From: Auanema rhodensis
Lineage: Eukaryota; Nematoda; Chromadorea; Rhabditida; Rhabditidae
Direction of reading: 5' to 3'
Assembly (NCBI GenBank): GCA_964057225.1
Contig: OZ059895.1
Coordinates: 1,240,001-1,304,000 of the forward strand
DNA: 64,000 bases
Shown: positions 61,436-64,000 of the stretch, piece by piece
How the letters are laid out: every line of letters starts with the position of its first letter
How positions within the stretch are numbered: position 1 is the stretch's first letter
Notes under the pieces: generated by a model
What the model was told of the DNA's origin: nothing
The model's input: only the letters and a program-made list of their open reading frames with translations
The model's database searches: none
Made by a program: the position numbers and the translations under genes

Positions 61436-64000
61436 AATGCACCGAGATATCAACTGATATAAGTTCACACTTATATCCTCGATTTTCACCCTGAAGAATT
61501 GATTTTTTCGTTGAATAACATTGTCCATCGTCTTTGCCTTGAAAAAAGGAATCTAAAAACATCTACTTTTTGCTAAATTATCTTTAAATTTTTCGAAAAA
61601 ATTTTTGTCAAAATGTTTTTGGAAGCAATGTTGAGTGTACATGGAAACTCAACATACACTAATGCATCATTTTTCGAACGATCATAATTAATTTTTGTAT
61701 TAAGCGTTTCTCAATGTAGTATAGTGCAATCGATGCGGATTTTTAAGCTGCGTCGATCTGTGTTATCAGATTTGCGCTAGCTTAAAAATGCACCGAGATA
61801 TCAACTGATATAAGTTCACACTTATATCCTCGATTTTCACCCTGAAGAATTAATTTTTTCGTTGAATAACATTGTCCATCGTCTTTGCCTTGAAAAAAGG
61901 AATCTAAAAACATCTACTTTTTGCTAAATTATCTTGAAATTTTTCGAAAAAATTTTTGTCAAAATGTTTTTGGAAGCAATGTTGAGTGTACATGGAAACT
62001 CAACATACACTAATGCATCATTTTTCAAACGATCATAATTAATTTTTGTATTGAGCGTTTCTCAATGTAGTATAGTGCATTCGATGCGGATTTTTAAGCT
62101 GCGTCGATCTGTGTTATCAGATTTGCGCTAGCTTAAAAATGCACCGAGATATGAACTGATATAAGTTCACACTTATATCCTCGATTTTCACCCTGAAGAA
62201 TTAATTTTTTCGTTGAATAACATTGTCCATCGTCTTTGCCTTGAAAAAAGAAATCTAAAAACATCTACTTTTTGCTAAATTATTTTGAAATTTTTCGAAA
62301 AAATTTTTGTCAAAATGTTTTTGGAAGCAATGTTGAGTGTACATGGAAACTCAACATACACTAATGCATCATTTTTCAAACGATCATAACTAATTTTTGT
62401 ATTAAGCGTTTCTCAATGTAGTATAGTGCATTCGATGCGGATTTTTAAGCTGCGTCGTTCTGTGTTATCAGATTTGCGCTAGCTTAAAAATGCACCGAGA
62501 TATCAACTGATATAAGTTCACACATATATCCTCGATTTTCACCCTGAAGAATTAATTTTTTCGTTGAATAACATTGTCCATCGTCTTTGCCTTGAAAAAA
62601 GGAATCTAAAAACATCTACTTTTTGCTAAATTATTTTGAAATTTTTCGAAAAAATTTTTGTCAAAATGTTTTTGGAAGCAATGTTGAGTGTACATGGAAA
62701 CTCAACATACACTAATGCATCATTTTTCAAACGATCATAATTAATTTTTGTATTAAGCGTTTCTCAATTTAGTATAGTGCATTCGATGCGGATTTTTAAG
62801 CTGCGTCGATCTGTGTTATCAGATTTGCGCTAGCTTAAAAATGCACCGAGATATGAACTGATATAAGTTCACACTTATATCCTCGATTTTCACCCTGAAG
62901 AATTAATTTTTTCGTTGAATAACATTGTCCATCGTCTTTGCCTTGAAAAAAGAAATCTAAAAACATCTACTTTTTGCTAAATTATATTGAAATTTTTCGA
63001 AAAAATTTTTGTCAAAATGTTTTTGGAAGCAATGTTGAGTGTACATGGAAACTCAACATACACTAATGCATCATTTTTCAAACGATCATAACTAATTTTT
63101 GTATTAAGCGTTTCTCAATGTAGTATAGTGCATTCGATGCGGATTTTTAAGCTGCGTCGTTCTGTGTTATCAGATTTGCGCTAGCTTAAAAATGCACCGA
63201 GATATCAACTGATATAAGTTCACACATATATCCTCGATTTTCACCCTGAAGAATTAATTTTTTCGTTGAATAACATTGTCCATCGTCTTTGCCTTGAAAG
63301 AAGGAATCTAAAAACATCTACTTTTTGCTTAATTATTTTGAAATTTTTCGAAAAAATTTTTGTCAAAATGTTTTTGGAAGCAATGTTGAGTGTACATGGA
63401 AACTCAACATACACTAATGCATCATTTTTCAAACGATCATAATTAATTTTTGTATTAAGCGTTTCTCAATTTAGTATAGTGCATTCGATGCGGATTTTTA
63501 AGCTGCGTCGATCTGTGTTATCAGATTTGCGCTAGCTTAAAAATGCACCGAGATATCAACTGATATAAGTTCACACTTATATCCTCGATTTTCACCCTGA
63601 AGAATTGATTTTTTCGTTGAATAACATTGTCCATCGTCTTCGCCTTGAAAAAAGGAATCTAAAAACATCTACTTTTTGCTAAATTATCTTGAAATTTTTC
63701 GAAAAAATTTTTGTCAAAATGTTTTTGGAAGCAATGTTGAGTGTACATGGAAACTCAACATACACTAATGCATCATTTTTCAAACGATCATAATTAATTT
63801 TTGTATTAAGCGTTTCTCAATGTAGTATAGTGCAATCGATGCGGATTTTTAAGCTGCGTCGATCTGTGTTATCAGATTTGCGCTAGCTTAAAAATGCACC
63901 GAGATATCAACTGATATAAGTTCACACTTATATCCTCGATTTTCACCCTGAAGAATTAATTTTTTCGTTGAATAACATTGTCCATCGTCTTTGCCTTGAA
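61436..64000 (+). repeat. Satellite domain 12: right edge with a 2-mer, array continues
   Basis: Units start at 61436, 61787, 62138, 62489, 62840, 63191 and 63542, with a partial from 63893 to the window end. Units 62138 and 62840 share ATATGAACT and AGAAATCT, and 62489 resembles 63191, so this is a 702-bp dimer. Units 61436 and 63542 are both GAATTGAT/GCAATCG types, 2106 bases apart. The last bases are ordinary monomer sequence, so the array extends beyond the window. Confidence 0.88.

Larger units (their letters stand above)
1..64000. repeat. 351-bp satellite DNA array filling the whole window
   Basis: The same 351-bp unit recurs from the first to the last base. Using AATGCACCGAG as an arbitrary start, successive units begin exactly 351 bases apart over tens of kilobases (for example 9885, 10236, 10587 and on to 24627), apart from a few small deletions. 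About 181 units are complete or nearly so, and most neighbours differ at only a few positions. The consensus holds about 57 C and 53 G in 351 bases (31% GC). Each unit has one GATATC and one GCTAGC, so digestion at either site should give a 351-bp ladder. There is no interspersed unique sequence and no coding capacity. By analogy with known satellites this is heterochromatic, probably (peri)centromeric DNA. The family name and host are not recognised; an insect host is a guess from composition and style. Confidence 0.98.

Noticed and set aside
1-64000. CRISPR array
   Set aside because: The unit is 351 bp with no alternation of short repeats and unique spacers; the entire unit repeats.
1-64000. 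Transposon array or terminal repeats of a mobile element
   Set aside because: There is no coding sequence for a transposase or polymerase, no target-site duplications, and the units are directly head to tail at constant spacing. The small dyads are too short and internal to be clear terminal repeats.
1-64000. Assignment to a named insect satellite family or species
   Set aside because: Length and style resemble beetle and other insect satellites, but I do not recognise the sequence and cannot run a search. A database match of the 351-bp consensus would settle it.

Overview
The window is one uninterrupted block of satellite DNA. It consists of about 181 full-length or nearly full-length copies of a 351-bp, AT-rich monomer (31% GC by hand count of the consensus) plus a few partial copies, arranged head to tail from base 1 to base 64000. 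I find no gene, tRNA, rRNA, CRISPR array, recognisable transposon or unique spacer DNA. Both ends are still inside the array, so its true length is unknown. Such a long, regular, non-coding array points to eukaryotic constitutive heterochromatin, probably (peri)centromeric. The AT-rich monomer about two nucleosomes long, with A/T tracts, short dyads and undepleted CpG, resembles insect satellites, for example those of beetles. I cannot name the species, and that placement is inference.

Layout, with the monomer phase set at AATGCACCGAG. 1-2808 (+): eight monomers with a 4-mer (1404-bp) higher-order repeat and private variants. 2809-2848: a 40-bp remnant of a monomer. 2849-6061 (+): nine monomers plus a partial. 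6062-6091: a 30-base pure C/T bridge. 6092-9831 (-): ten complete and two partial monomers in the opposite orientation. 9831-15851 (+): the same ordered series of monomer subtypes returns in plus orientation. 15852-19010: a 5-mer (1755-bp) repeat. 19011-24626: nested 4-mer and 10-mer repeats. 24627-29495: a mixed region with small deletions. 29496-37217: less ordered monomers with many private changes. 37218-46343: second copy of the 9.7-15.9 kb series, with a 6-mer (2106-bp) tandem duplication and a 2-mer run. 46344-53713: second copy of the 15.9-28 kb series. 53714-61435: a distinct subfamily. 61436-64000: a mixed edge with a 2-mer.

Two results stand out. First, the same ordered run of monomer subtypes occurs in +, -, + orientation across 2.8-12.3 kb, which makes two kilobase-scale imperfect palindromes. 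Second, a long ordered series starting near 9.9 kb recurs in direct orientation starting near 37.6 kb. The two copies differ mainly in the number of internal higher-order repeats, so the history of unequal exchange can be read from them. Monomer subtypes were scored by eye from about 14 diagnostic positions; a dot plot and monomer phylogeny would be the proper test.
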